Assembly: GCA_004348925.1 (NCBI GenBank)
Contig: RCMX01000002.1
Coordinates: forward strand, 216,299-258,879
Source of the DNA: Actinomycetota bacterium
GTDB taxonomy: Bacteria > Actinomycetota > Coriobacteriia > Anaerosomatales > Anaerosomataceae
Direction: 5' to 3'
Length of the DNA stretch: 42,581 nucleotides
A program made the translations under genes and the position numbers. Of the stretch, positions 17,318 through 28,900 are shown in pieces. Positions within the stretch are counted from its first letter, which is position 1. Every line of letters starts with the position of its first letter. The notes beneath the pieces were generated by a model. That model saw only the letters and a list, made by a program, of their open reading frames with translations. It ran no database searches and had not been told where the DNA came from.

Positions 17318-17995
17318 GTGCTCTACACGTTCATCATCTCATTCATCCTTATCATGATCGGAGAGCTTGCCGACAAGTCGCAGTTGCTGGCGCTTGTCCT
17401 CGCGACCAGATACAAAGCCTCTCACGTTCTCATAGGCATCTTTCTTGCGACGTTCACCGTCCACTTCGTGTCCACCGGGTTCGGCATGCTCGCCGGCGGG
17501 CTCATCCCCGAGGGTGTGCTGCCGTGGGTGAGTGGACTGCTCTTCCTCTTCTTCGGCGCGTGGACGCTTCGCGGTGACACCGTCGAGGAAGAAGAGGCCG
17601 AGGCGGGCAAGATCGCCAGATTCGGACCGATCGCGGCAGTGGCTGTCGCGTTCTTCCTTGCCGAGCTCGGCGACAAGACCCAGATCATGACGATCGCTAT
17701 CGCCGCTGATCCCGGAGGCGCACTTCTCGAGATCCTCAAGGGCTCGGGTGCGACGGTGCAAAACGCCCTTTCCGCGATCGGCATCAGCAGTGCGGGCTCG
17801 TTGTCGCAGAGCGCACGATTCTGGGGCGTCACGCTCGGCTCCACGCTCGGCATGGTGGTTGCCGATGCCCTCGCCATCGCCGTTGGCGCGCTGCTTGGCA
17901 AGCGGCTTCCCGAGAAGCTGCTCACCCGCATCTCCGGCTTCGCGTTCATCGCCTTCGGCATCCTCACGATCGTTGCGCCGTACCTTGCGCGCTGA
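17318..17995 (+). CDS. TMEM165/GDT1 (UPF0016) family cation transporter
   Basis: The 225-residue membrane protein has two homologous halves of three helices, each with the family signature: GELADKSQ near residue 15 and AELGDKTQ near residue 116. The acidic residues of the two E-x-x-D-K motifs form the cation path. Family members export Mn2+ or exchange Ca2+ or Mn2+ for protons. The first signature has Ala in place of the usual Gly (ELAD rather than ELGD). A central acidic loop (VEEEEAEAG) separates the halves. It starts at GTG with GGAG seven bases upstream. There is no room for a Mn riboswitch in the 83-base gap after csp. Confidence 0.9.
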   Translation: MLYTFIISFILIMIGELADKSQLLALVLATRYKASHVLIGIFLATFTVHFVSTGFGMLAGGLIPEGVLPWVSGLLFLFFGAWTLRGDTVEEEEAEAGKIARFGPIAAVAVAFFLAELGDKTQIMTIAIAADPGGALLEILKGSGATVQNALSAIGISSAGSLSQSARFWGVTLGSTLGMVVADALAIAVGALLGKRLPEKLLTRISGFAFIAFGILTIVAPYLAR

Positions 17996-17999
17996 GGGG

Positions 18000-18005
18000 T
18001 AGAAT
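18000..18005 (+). promoter_or_regulatory. -10 box for queH
   Basis: TAGAAT preceded by GGGG, five bases after the transporter stop and 24 bases before the queH start. No clear -35 box. Confidence 0.4.
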
Positions 18006-18029
18006 CGCGGTGTCTTCCGGAGGTGTGCT

Positions 18030-18614
18030 GTGAAGGTCCTGCTCCATGCGTGCTGTGGTCCGTGTCTGCTCGAGCCGTTTGACGCGCTCGTCGCCGAGCA
18101 TGACGTGACGGTGCTGTACGCGAATCCCAACATCCATCCCGCCGAGGAGTACCGGAGGCGGCGGGATACCCTGCTCGCATACGCCACCGGGCACGACATC
18201 GAGGTGATCGAGGAGCGGTATGACCCGACGGTGTGGGCCGCTGCGGTTGCGGACGTCGAAGACGATCCTGCCGAGAGGTGCCGCGCCTGCTTCGGTCTGC
18301 GGCTCGGCATCGCTGCGCGCACGGCGGCGTCGCTCGGCATGGACGCGATCGCGACGACGCTCACGGTAAGCCCGTATCAGAACCAGGTCGCCGTGGCCGA
18401 GGCGGGGCATGCGGCTGCGGCACAGGCGGGTATCACGTACATCGATGCCGATTTTCGTGAGCGCTATCCGGAGGCCACGCGGCGTTCGAGGGAGCTCGGC
18501 ATGTATCGCCAGAACTACTGCGGGTGCGCGCTGTCAGATCTCGAAGCGCAGGCCGAGCGCGCTGCACGCCGCGAGGAGCGAGAAGCGAAGCGCGCGCAGC
18601 GCGGCGCACGCTAG
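18030..18614 (+). CDS. queH: epoxyqueuosine reductase QueH
   Basis: QueH performs the last step of queuosine synthesis, reducing epoxyqueuosine in tRNA. It is the iron-sulfur, cobalamin-independent alternative to QueG. The 194-residue protein begins MKVLLHACCGPC, has the second cysteine pair in RCRAC and ends its conserved part with YRQNYCGC. These are the DUF208 cysteine motifs that hold the 4Fe-4S cluster and the additional metal site. The GTG start has GGAGG (18019-18023) six bases upstream. queA and tgt of the same pathway lie within 4 kb. The stop shares the four bases CTAG with the stop of the convergent PHP gene. Confidence 0.95.
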   Translation: MKVLLHACCGPCLLEPFDALVAEHDVTVLYANPNIHPAEEYRRRRDTLLAYATGHDIEVIEERYDPTVWAAAVADVEDDPAERCRACFGLRLGIAARTAASLGMDAIATTLTVSPYQNQVAVAEAGHAAAAQAGITYIDADFRERYPEATRRSRELGMYRQNYCGCALSDLEAQAERAARREEREAKRAQRGAR

Positions 18615-19324
18615 CCCTTCGCGGGCCCCCGTCCGGGATCGCGACGCAGGATGCCCGGCAGGTTGCGGGCATACCGCAGGTTGCGGGCGAGCCAGAAGCT
18701 TCCGACATCCGCCTTCGTCGTGCGGTCTTCGATCGCTTTTCGCAGGTCGGCCGCGGTCGTGCCCGGGAAGAGCGTACGGCTTGCACCGATCGCCGGAAGG
18801 ATGTGGGCGTCGCTGCCGCCGGTGACGGCGAAGCGGTGCCCGTGGTTGCGCATGTAGCGACGTGCAAGCCAGTTCGCGTGAAAGATCAGCGGCGTCGAAT
18901 TGGAGATCTCGAACGCGTCGAAGTCCACGCAGTCGTAGACATTGGCGTCACCCCGGCAGAGGCCGTGCTTGGCCCACCAGCGCGGAGCGAAGGGGTGCGC
19001 CACGACGGCGATGCCGCCCTGCGCGTGGATGTGATCGACCGTCTCCTGCGCCGAGCCGCCAGGTTCGATGCGCTCGGTGGTCCAGAGGCCGATGACGTGA
19101 CCGCTGAGCGTATCGACTTCCTGGCCGACGATCACGTCGACCGGATACTCTTCGGCCAGACGTGCCGCCTCAAGGGCACCGTCGATCGCGTTGTGATCGG
19201 TGATCGCGATGACGGCGAGGTCGGTGTTCTCGGAAACCCAATCCAGAACGGCCGCCGGAGTGGCAAGGCCGTCCGAGACGGACGTGTGTATGTGTATGTC
19301 TGCGGGTGACCACGTTTCGGGCAT
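18611..19324 (-). CDS. PHP-domain metal-dependent phosphoesterase
   Basis: The 237-residue minus-strand protein contains the full PHP metal-binding set: DIHIHTSVSDG at the start, ITDHNAID, the glutamate in VGQEVDT, VVAHPF in the middle and GGSDAH near the end. Such stand-alone PHP proteins include 3',5'-nucleoside bisphosphate phosphatases and histidinol-phosphatase-like enzymes. The substrate cannot be fixed from sequence. The ATG at 19324 gives the usual N-terminus just ahead of the HxH motif; longer in-frame extensions run into the queA promoter and gene. It is divergent from queA and convergent with queH. Confidence 0.9.
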   Translation of the reverse strand: MPETWSPADIHIHTSVSDGLATPAAVLDWVSENTDLAVIAITDHNAIDGALEAARLAEEYPVDVIVGQEVDTLSGHVIGLWTTERIEPGGSAQETVDHIHAQGGIAVVAHPFAPRWWAKHGLCRGDANVYDCVDFDAFEISNSTPLIFHANWLARRYMRNHGHRFAVTGGSDAHILPAIGASRTLFPGTTAADLRKAIEDRTTKADVGSFWLARNLRYARNLPGILRRDPGRGPAKG

Positions 19325-19356
19325 GGCGTGATGGTACCCGATGGCGGGCTTCGCGG

Positions 19357-19362
19357 TACACT
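19357..19362 (+). promoter_or_regulatory. -10 box for queA
   Basis: TACACT lies 40 bases before the queA start, in the region shared with the divergent PHP gene. The -35 box is not clear. Confidence 0.35.
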
Positions 19363-19402
19363 CTGCTTGACGGATTCGCCGAAACAACGGGAGGGCACGC
19401 CG

Positions 19403-20437
19403 GTGCGCACCGACGACTTCGACTACGAGCTTCCTACCGGTCTCATCTCCCAGCATCCTGCCGAGCCGCGCGACGCGTGTCGTCTGCTGGTGCTCGAGCG
19501 CGCGAGCGGGATGATCGAGCATCGGAGCTTCCGTGATCTGCCCGGGTACCTGCGCGCGGGTGATGTCCTAGTCGTGAACGAGACGCGCGTGCTCCCGGCG
19601 CGGCTTCTCGGCGCGAAGGACGAGACCGGCGGGGCGGCCGAGGTGTTGCTGCTGCGTCCCCGGTACGAGGACACGTGGGAGTGTCTGGTCAAGCCCGGCA
19701 GGCGTCTCAAGCCGGGCGCGCGCATCGTGTTCGGTGACGGGCTGCTCTCGGGCCTCGTCGTCGACGTCTTGGAGGAATCTGGCGGTCGGCTCGTGCGCTT
19801 CACCACGCAGAGTGGCACCTTCATGGAGGCGGTCCACGCGTTGGGGGAGGTGCCACTGCCGCCGTATATCACGGCCCGGCTCGACGATCCCGAGCTCTAT
19901 CAGACGGTCTTTTCTGCCGAGGAGCACAGCGTTGCGGCGCCAACCGCCGGTCTGCACTTCACGACCGAGATGCTCGACGCGATCCAGATGGCGGGCGTGC
20001 ATCTCGCGAAGGTGGAACTCGATGTCGGACTCGACACGTTTCGACCGGTGAGCGTCGACGATCCTGCCGAGCACCACATCCATACGGAGCACTACCGCGT
20101 GCCGTCACACGCTGCCGAGGCCGTGAACGCGGCACGTGATCGGGGTAGCCGGGTGATCGCGGTCGGAACGACATCGGTGCGTGCGCTAGAGAGCGCGTTC
20201 AACGAGGCCACGGGTCGCGTCGAAGCGTCCGAAGGGTTGACCGACCTGTTCATCCTGCCGGGCTTCAGCTTCGGCGCGGTCGACGCGATGGTCACGAACT
20301 TCCACGTCCCCCGCAGCACGCTGCTCATGATGGTGAGCGCCTTCGCGGGGCGGGATCAGATCATGCACGCCTACCGGATGGCCGTGGCCGAGAAGTACCG
20401 CTTCCTGAGCTTCGGCGATGCCATGCTGATCGTCTAG
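19403..20437 (+). CDS. queA: tRNA preQ1(34) S-adenosylmethionine ribosyltransferase-isomerase
   Basis: QueA transfers and isomerises the ribosyl group of SAM onto preQ1 in tRNA to form epoxyqueuosine. The 344-residue sequence starts MRTDDFDYELPTGLISQHP, the conserved QueA opening, and contains VNETRVLPARL, VGTTSVRALES and TNFHVPRSTLLMMVSAF, all family signatures. The GTG at 19403 is chosen because GGGAGGG lies at 19389-19395 and gives the standard N-terminus; an in-frame ATG at 19328 would add 25 unrelated residues. QueA acts between Tgt and QueH, both encoded nearby. The stop is four bases from that of the convergent anti-sigma gene. Confidence 0.96.
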   Translation: MRTDDFDYELPTGLISQHPAEPRDACRLLVLERASGMIEHRSFRDLPGYLRAGDVLVVNETRVLPARLLGAKDETGGAAEVLLLRPRYEDTWECLVKPGRRLKPGARIVFGDGLLSGLVVDVLEESGGRLVRFTTQSGTFMEAVHALGEVPLPPYITARLDDPELYQTVFSAEEHSVAAPTAGLHFTTEMLDAIQMAGVHLAKVELDVGLDTFRPVSVDDPAEHHIHTEHYRVPSHAAEAVNAARDRGSRVIAVGTTSVRALESAFNEATGRVEASEGLTDLFILPGFSFGAVDAMVTNFHVPRSTLLMMVSAFAGRDQIMHAYRMAVAEKYRFLSFGDAMLIV

Positions 20438-20441
20438 GCGT

Positions 20442-21448
20442 CTAGAGCCGTTGCCACCACGTCCAGTTGGGGTTGCCTGCAGCGGGATCCTGGGGTCCTG
20501 AGCCGGGCGCGACGGCGAACCCGTCGGTCGCCTGTCCGCCCGTGGGTATGTAGATCAGCGTACCCGAGTCGTCCTTGCCGAAGAACGAGAACGTAGGCGA
20601 ACCGTCCGGTGCCGTGGGTTGCTGGAATCGGGCGGGCAGTGTCGGCCATTGACCGTATGAGGTGAGCAGCGAACCGCTGGTGAGCACGAATGCGCGGCCA
20701 CCGAACTCGCGGGTCACGGCCGAGAATCCGAGGTAGGTCCCGTCGGTCAACTGCAGGACGGCGGTGTCGTTCGAGGTGCTGATCCGGTATGCGGGCAACG
20801 TGATCGGATCGGATGCCGCATGAAGCGAGGTCAATACCGGGGTCGCGGTCACCAGTGTGGCTGCGTCGACCGTCCGTGGGCCGGTGGGGGTGTAGACGAG
20901 CCCATCGATGACGACGTACGGCGGCGCGATCAGCGTATCGCTCAGGGCCTTCGTTGCCTCCTGCGTACCACCCGGTGCGGGCGCCGCTGAGAGCGCCGCG
21001 CCGTCCGTCCGCGCGCGCGTGTCCTCCGCAGTTTCGAAGACCGCTTCTCTTGGGGAAAGCACGCCGCCGAGGCCGATGCCGGTGGCCACCAGGGCGACCA
21101 GCAGCACCGCCGCTACGGCGGCGTATGCGGTCAGCCTGGGCGCCCACCATGCAGGCATGAGTCGCACGGGAGCGGCAGCGTGTCCGTCCGGGGCGACCCC
21201 GTCCTCTGGCGACCCGGCAGGTGCAGTGCGCAGCACGGCGGCCTCCTGTGCGCCGAGCGCGACGAGCCGCGACACGAGGGCGTCCGGGGCGACCGGAGTC
21301 GGCAGCGACGAGATGCGCTCAAGCGAGCGGGCGAAGCGCGTGCACTCCTCACAGCCGACGCAGTGCGCGCGGGCCTCGGCGAGTTCGTCTTCGGGCACTG
21401 CCGAATCGATCGCCTCGGAGAGCATCTGCTGTGCTTTCAGGCACTCCA

Positions 21449-21449
<1 letters not shown>
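20442..21449 (-). CDS. membrane anti-sigma factor with zinc-finger (ZAS) domain
   Basis: This 335-residue protein should sequester the ECF sigma factor encoded just upstream. The N-terminal cytoplasmic domain carries the ZAS motif His29-x3-Cys33-x2-Cys36 within HCVGCEEC. One membrane helix spans about 106-129 (LTAYAAVAAVLLVALVATG). The rest, about 200 residues, is extracytoplasmic, with a linker rich in Ala, Pro and Thr and a compact C-terminal domain (VLQLTDGTYLGFSAV, EFGGRAFVLTSG) of no family I recognise. It is the likely sensor part. Its ATG overlaps the sigma-gene stop by one base (TGATG), so the pair is translationally coupled. Release by regulated proteolysis is the usual mechanism. 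Confidence 0.88.
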
Positions 21450-23203
<1,754 letters not shown>

Positions 23204-23245
23204 GTCGATCCCGGGTGATTTGTGGGTTCAGCACGCGCTTTCTGG

Positions 23246-23254
23246 TGCTATGAT
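23246..23254 (+). promoter_or_regulatory. extended -10 promoter of yajC-secDF
   Basis: TGCTATGAT is an extended -10 element 62 bases before the yajC start. No good -35 box is needed or seen. Confidence 0.45.
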
Positions 23255-23316
23255 TAGTGGCCGTGTATGCTCCCGGTGGCATCCGTGCCGGGCCCGGACT
23301 CCTTGGAGGTGTCCCC

Positions 23317-23580
23317 GTGAACAGCCAGTATGGTTCGCTCATTTCGTTCGTGGTGCTTATCGCCGCGTTCTACCTGTTGATCATCCGCCCGCAGATGAAG
23401 CGGCAGAAGGACCAGGCAGCCCTCATGGCATCGCTCGCCCTGGGCGACCGTGTCGTGACCATCGGTGGCATCTTCGGCACCATTCGCACGCTTGATGATG
23501 ATGAGGTGCGCCTGGAGATAGCGTCGGACGTGGTCATCACGGTGGCCCGCTCGGCGATTGCGCGGAAGTTCGACGCGTAG
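23317..23580 (+). CDS. yajC: preprotein translocase subunit YajC
   Basis: YajC is a small accessory subunit of the SecDF complex. The 87-residue product has one membrane helix (LISFVVLIAAFYLLII), the conserved RPQMKRQK just after it, and the cytoplasmic GDRVVTIGGIFGTI motif. The GTG at 23317 follows GGAGGTG with normal spacing; a longer in-frame start near 23257 lies at the predicted promoter and lacks a ribosome-binding site. It leads the yajC-secD-secF operon. Confidence 0.95.
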   Translation: MNSQYGSLISFVVLIAAFYLLIIRPQMKRQKDQAALMASLALGDRVVTIGGIFGTIRTLDDDEVRLEIASDVVITVARSAIARKFDA

Positions 23581-23625
23581 GTTCCCGCTCGGCATCGACG
23601 ACCGGAAGGCAGGACGAGAGACTAC

Positions 23626-24930
23626 ATGGATCCGAAGACACGCAATGTCGTGGCGCTCGTCACGATCATCGCCCTTGTGGCAGTGTCGTGGTGGTTGTTC
23701 TGGCCGCTCGACACGAAGATCACGCAGGGACTCGACATCAAGGGTGGCGTGCAGGTCATCCTCACGGCGAAGCCCATCGGGAACGCCGCTCTCACCGAGG
23801 ATTCGATGAGTCGCACGGAGGCCATCCTCACCGAGCGCGTCAACGGGCTTGGCGTGAGCGAGGCGAGCGTTCAGCGTCAGGGGAACGACTCGCTGATCGT
23901 GCAGCTCCCCGGCATCAAGAACTCCGAGGAAGCACTGAAGGCGCTCGGCTCGACCGGTCGTCTCGACTTCGTCGACCTGCGCAGCATCGCGACGAGCGAG
24001 AATCTCACATACGGCGTGAAGGTTCCTGCTGAAAGCTACGACACGTCAGCTGTCGTCGTCGCCGGCTCAAGCGTCAAGAGCGCAGGCGCGACGATCGACG
24101 CGCAGAATCAGCCCGCCGTCTCCGTTGACTTCGACAAGGAGGGCGCGGACAAGTGGGGGGCGTACACGACGCAGAACGTCGGTCAGTACATCGTCATCCT
24201 GCTCGACAACGTCGTGCAGTCGGTTGCCCAGATTCGCGAGCCCATCACCGACGGCTCCACGCAGATTTCGGGTAGCTTCACTGCCGAGGAGGCCAAGCGC
24301 CTCTCGGCGGTGTTGCAGGCCGGTGCGCTGCCGGTCGAGCTGACGCCGTCTTCGACCCTCATCGTCGGCCCCACGCTCGGCGGTGAGTCCCTTAAGCAGG
24401 GTCTGCTCGCCGGTCTGCTCGGTCTCGGCCTGGTGGCGCTGTTCATGCTCGTCTACTATCGCGGCTTCGGCGTCCTGTCATGGCTCTCGCTCTCGCTGTA
24501 CCTGTCGCTGCTCTTCGGCGTCGTCGCGCTGCTCTCCAGGCTTGGCATGTACGCGCTGACGTTGCCGGGTATCGCTGGTCTCGTCCTCACGGTCGGTCTG
24601 GCCGCGGACTCCTCCATCCTCATCTTCGAGCGCTTCAAAGAAGAGGTTCGGATGGGCAAGACGTACCGCACCGCCGCGAAGTCCGGCACGCGTCACGCGA
24701 TCGGCACCAGCATCGACGCCGACCTCGTCACCTTCGTCAGCGCGCTCGTACTCTTCCTGGTGGCGATCGGTCCGGTCAAGGGCTTCGCTCTCACGCTCAT
24801 GCTCGGCATCATGTGCGACCTCACCGTCGCGATCCTGTTCACGCGCACGCTCGTCGTGTTGCTTGCCGAGAATGTGGTGCCGAAGGCACCCTGGCTCTTC
24901 GGCCTGAAGGGCGGTGATCTCGATGCGTAG
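23626..24930 (+). CDS. secD: protein translocase subunit SecD
   Basis: SecD, with SecF, uses the proton gradient to pull exported proteins out on the far side of the membrane. The 434-residue sequence has the N-terminal helix, then GLDIKGGVQVILTA (the family signature), a large extracytoplasmic P1 region, and five more helices (LKQGLLAGLLGLGLVALFML, GLVLTVGLAADSSILIFERF, FVSALVLFLVAIGPVKGFAL). At 434 residues it is shorter than E. coli SecD but normal for Gram-positive-type proteins. secF overlaps the 3' end. The many exported proteins in this window fit with its need. Confidence 0.96.
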   Translation: MDPKTRNVVALVTIIALVAVSWWLFWPLDTKITQGLDIKGGVQVILTAKPIGNAALTEDSMSRTEAILTERVNGLGVSEASVQRQGNDSLIVQLPGIKNSEEALKALGSTGRLDFVDLRSIATSENLTYGVKVPAESYDTSAVVVAGSSVKSAGATIDAQNQPAVSVDFDKEGADKWGAYTTQNVGQYIVILLDNVVQSVAQIREPITDGSTQISGSFTAEEAKRLSAVLQAGALPVELTPSSTLIVGPTLGGESLKQGLLAGLLGLGLVALFMLVYYRGFGVLSWLSLSLYLSLLFGVVALLSRLGMYALTLPGIAGLVLTVGLAADSSILIFERFKEEVRMGKTYRTAAKSGTRHAIGTSIDADLVTFVSALVLFLVAIGPVKGFALTLMLGIMCDLTVAILFTRTLVVLLAENVVPKAPWLFGLKGGDLDA

Positions 24931-25840
24931 AGCTGCCATCGATTTCATGGGCAAGCGCAACTGGTTCTTCCTCGCCTCGGCGATCATCATTGTGGTCGGC
25001 CTCATCTCGCTGTTTACCAAGGGACTCGTGTTCGGCATCGAGTTCCAAGGCGGCACCGTCATGACCTTCCAGGCGCCGGGCACGGTCACTGGTGAGGATA
25101 TCCGCGGCTCGCTCGGCAAGGCGGGCGTTGCTGACGCAAGGAACGCGACCATCCAGTCGACGCAGGACGGCACGTTCCTGGTGCGCACCACCGAGTCCGA
25201 CCCGACCAAGGCCGCCGATGCGTTCAAGGCCGTCGTCGCCGACCTCAAGCTGCCGTCCCAGGATGTCACCGTCACCACCATCGGACCGGGCTGGGGCCGC
25301 AGCGTGACGAACTCCGCGCTCCTGGCGCTGGCGATCTCGATCCTTGCGATTCTTATCTACATCTCGATCCGCTTCGAGTACAAGATGTCGGTGACCGCTG
25401 TCATCGCGCTCGTGCATGACACGCTCATCGTTCTTGGCGTGTACTCGCTCTTCGGCCGCGAGGTGACGCCGAACACCATGGCGGCGCTGCTCACGATCCT
25501 CGGCTACTCGCTTTACGACACGATTGTCGTCTTCCACCGGATTCGTGAGAACTCGCGCAATCTACAGAAGCAGACGTTCATGCAGATGGCGAATGAATCG
25601 ATCAACCAGGTGCTCATGCGCTGGGTCAACACCAGCCTCACCTCAGTCGTTCCGGTCACCTGCCTGCTACTGTTCGGAGGCGACACACTCAAGGACTTCG
25701 CCTTCGCGCTGGTCGTCGGTATGCTCTCTGGCGCGTATTCTTCGGTCGGGGTGGCGAGCACCATCTACTCCCTCTGGAAAGAGCGGGAGCCCAAGTTCCA
25801 GGCGCTCAAGAAGAAGTACACGGCCGCCAAGGCGTCGTAG
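24923..25840 (+). CDS. secF: protein translocase subunit SecF
   Basis: SecF partners SecD. The 305-residue protein has six helices, the signature GIEFQGGTVM after the first helix, and the paired TLIVLGVYSLFGREV, ILGYSLYDTIVVFHRIREN and FGGDTLKDFAFALVVGML segments. The ATG at 24923 overlaps the secD stop by eight bases; a GTG nine bases earlier is also in frame, but the GGTGAT ribosome-binding site favours the ATG. A strong hairpin follows the stop. Confidence 0.95.
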   Translation: MRRAAIDFMGKRNWFFLASAIIIVVGLISLFTKGLVFGIEFQGGTVMTFQAPGTVTGEDIRGSLGKAGVADARNATIQSTQDGTFLVRTTESDPTKAADAFKAVVADLKLPSQDVTVTTIGPGWGRSVTNSALLALAISILAILIYISIRFEYKMSVTAVIALVHDTLIVLGVYSLFGREVTPNTMAALLTILGYSLYDTIVVFHRIRENSRNLQKQTFMQMANESINQVLMRWVNTSLTSVVPVTCLLLFGGDTLKDFAFALVVGMLSGAYSSVGVASTIYSLWKEREPKFQALKKKYTAAKAS

Positions 25841-25865
25841 CACCCGTTCTCCTTCGAATCGCAAC

Positions 25866-25896
25866 GGGACCGATGCGCGATATGCGTGTCGGTCCC
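25866..25896 (+). terminator. 13-bp hairpin after secF, next to the recJ promoter
   Basis: GGGACCGATGCGC (25866-25878) pairs with GCGTGTCGGTCCC (25884-25896) around a GATAT loop, with two G-T pairs. There is no T-tract. CCCGTT (25843-25848) can instead pair with AACGGG (25863-25868), giving an alternative fold. Probably a terminator for yajC-secDF; it also occupies the -35 region of recJ. Confidence 0.6.
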
Positions 25897-25902
25897 GACG
25901 TA

Positions 25903-25908
25903 TAGAAT
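25903..25908 (+). promoter_or_regulatory. -10 box of recJ fusion gene, leaderless arrangement
   Basis: TAGAAT ends six bases before the ATG, with no ribosome-binding site in between. The -35 position falls inside the preceding palindrome and shows no consensus hexamer. Confidence 0.5.
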
Positions 25909-25914
25909 GGTCAC

Positions 25915-28900
25915 ATGACAGACTGCGAACGCACCGAATGGTCCGTGATGCGGACCGAAGAGTCCGAGGTCCGTGCGCTCTCGGCGGAACTCGGCCTTTC
26001 TATCGTCACCGCCAGCATCCTTGCCGGACGTGGCATGGCCAGCGCCGAGAAGGCACGAGAGTTCCTCGCGCCGTCACTTGAACGCGACTGGCCTTCTACT
26101 GCGTCGATCCCGGGGATGGCAGCTGCCGCAGAGCGGGTAGCGCGCGCTGTGCGCGATCGCGAGCGCATCGTGGTCTTCGGTGACTTCGATCTGGACGGGA
26201 TATCCTCGGCAGCGCTTGCGCTTCTGGGGTTGCGTCGGCTCGGCGGCGATGTCGCCGCCACCGTTCCGCACCGCTTTCGCGAGGGGTATGGGCTGACACC
26301 GCCGGCCATCGAACGGCTTCTGGGGATGAAGCCGGACCTGGTGGTCACCGTCGACACCGGCGTCTCGGCGGCCGCAGAGGTAGCCACGCTCAAGGGACAT
26401 GGCGTCGACGTCGTCGTCACGGATCACCACGAACCTGGCGACCTGGTGCCGATCGACACACCTGTTGCGAACCCGAAGCTCGTCGGCCCCGGTGCGCTCG
26501 AGCTTGCGGGGGCAGGCGTCGCGCTCGCGCTCGTGCGGGCCGTCGGTGAGGTGCTTGGCGAGCCTGACGTGTGGAAGGACCTCACCGACCTTGCGACACT
26601 CGGAACCGTGGCCGACATCGTACCGCTCACCGGCCCCAACCGGGCGCTCGTGTCCGACGGGCTGGAGCGCATGCGCTCGTCGGCGCGCACGGGGATTGCG
26701 GCACTGGCGAGCGTTTCGGGCGTCGATGTCGCAGAGATGGCCGCCGAGAAGATCGCCTTCTCGCTTGCGCCCCGCCTGAATGCCGCCGGCCGCATGGCCG
26801 ATCCCGGTCTTGCGCTCGACCTGCTCGTCGAGATCGACGCGTCGCGGGCGGCCGAGCTGGCTGTCGCGCTCGACGAGCACAATCGTCTACGACAGGCTGC
26901 CGAGGGCGATCTCATGGATCTCGCGCTCGCCGAAGCCGATCGTGTGCATCGCGAAGGCGCGCGGGTGCTGGTGCTTGCGGGCGAGGGCTGGCACGAGGGC
27001 GTACGTGGCATCGTAGCTTCGCGGATCGTCTCTCGGTACGGGATCCCGGCGCTGCTCTTCTGCGTCGAGGACGGAGAAGCGCAGGGCTCCGGGCGCTCCG
27101 TCGCCGGTGTCGATCTCTTCTCGGCTGTGAACTCCACCGCGCACATGCTCACACGTTTCGGCGGTCATTCGGCGGCGGTGGGCGTCACGTTGCCCGCTGC
27201 GGACCTGGACCGTTTCGCGTCGGCGCTTGCCGAGTGGATGAATGGCGTCCCCGATGAGGCCTTCGTGCGCAGCGTGCACGTCGACGCCGAGGTCCCCCTC
27301 GACGGGCTCAGCAAGTCGCTCGCCGCCGAGCTCGCACGGCTCGAGCCGTTCGGTTTCGGCAATCCCCGGCCTCTGCTCGGCACGCGAGGGGTCTTCCTCA
27401 ACGCTCGTCGTGCGGTCGGCAAACGCAGCGAGCATCTCAAGTTCACGGCATATGACGGCGTCGCGTCGGTGCCCGGCATCATGTTCCGCTGCCCTGATAT
27501 CGAGAGCGTTCTTGTGACGGAGTCTGCGGTCGACGTTGCATACGAGCTCGAGGTCGACACGTGGCGCGGCGCAGAGCGCATGCAACTCATGGCGCGGGAC
27601 ATCCGTCCGCAGCGCACGCCCGACGACGCGCCTGCCGCGGCGCTCGTCGAGGACCTCTTCAGCCACGCCGAGGAAATCCTAGCGCGCGGCGACTATGCGG
27701 GAATCGCCGAGGCGGACTCGTTCCATACGAAGCTGGCCGGGGTCACGTTCGAGGGTCGCCAGGAAATCATCGCGCGACTGTCGGAAGGCACCCCGCTTCG
27801 CCTCGAGCGCCAGTCCGAGAATCCGTACGACTCCAACGCATGTGCGCTGTACGATCCGTTCGGCGACCAGGTGGGTTTCTTCAACCGGACGCTCGCCGGT
27901 GCGCTCGCCCCGTACGTCGATGCGGGGGTCGAGTACGACGTGACCGTGACCGAGGTGACCGGCGGCTCTGAAGGTGAGAGCCGGGGGGTCAATGTGCTGG
28001 TCGCCCGGCACGATGCGATCGTGAGCGACGAGGAAGCGGCAGAGGCCGGGCGAACTCGACGCGCGGAACTGGCGGCGCTTGCAGCACCCGAGCTCGAAGA
28101 GCGCCTCGTGCGGCACCTCATCGGCGACCGGCCACTGCATGCGGCGCAGGTTCAGGCGCTCGGGCACCTCTCGGCGGGGGAGAGTACGCTCGTCGTGATG
28201 GCGACGGGCAGGGGAAAGTCGCTCATCTTCCACCTGCATGCAGCGCGGGCCGCGATCTCGCGCGGTGAGGCAAGCGTGTTCGTGTACCCGTTGCGCGCGC
28301 TCGTCGCCGATCAGGCCTTTCACCTTCGGGACACGTTCGCCGAACTCGGGCTGACGGTGCGGACGGTGACGGGAGAGACCGCGCCGGGAGCACGGGATGA
28401 GGCGTTCGAAGCTCTCGGACACGGCGGCACCGACGTCGTTCTGACCACACCGGAGTTCCTCGATCACCACGCTGCGCGGTTTGCGGAGTCGGGTCGCGTG
28501 CGCTTCGTGGTCGTTGACGAGGCGCACCATGTCGGTCTTTCTCGAGCGGGTCATCGTCCCGCGTATGCGCGGCTGGACCGTGCGCTGGAGGTGCTCGGTG
28601 CGCCACTTGTGTTGGCGGTGACAGCCACCGCCGACGCCGCTACCGCCGAGAGCATCTGCGGCGTCCTCGGCACCGACGCCGTGGTGCTCGATCCCACCGT
28701 TCGGGAGAATCTCGTGCTGGATGACCGTCGGGGTGCGGCCGACAAGACCGCGCTCGTCTCGGCGATCGCCGCATCCGGCGACAAAGTCATCGTGTACGTG
28801 AACTCGCGCGAGACGACCGTGCAGCTTGCCAGGCAGCTGCGCTCCCGTGTCCCGCACCTGCTTCATGCGGTGGCGTTCTACAACGGCGGGATGACGCGCG

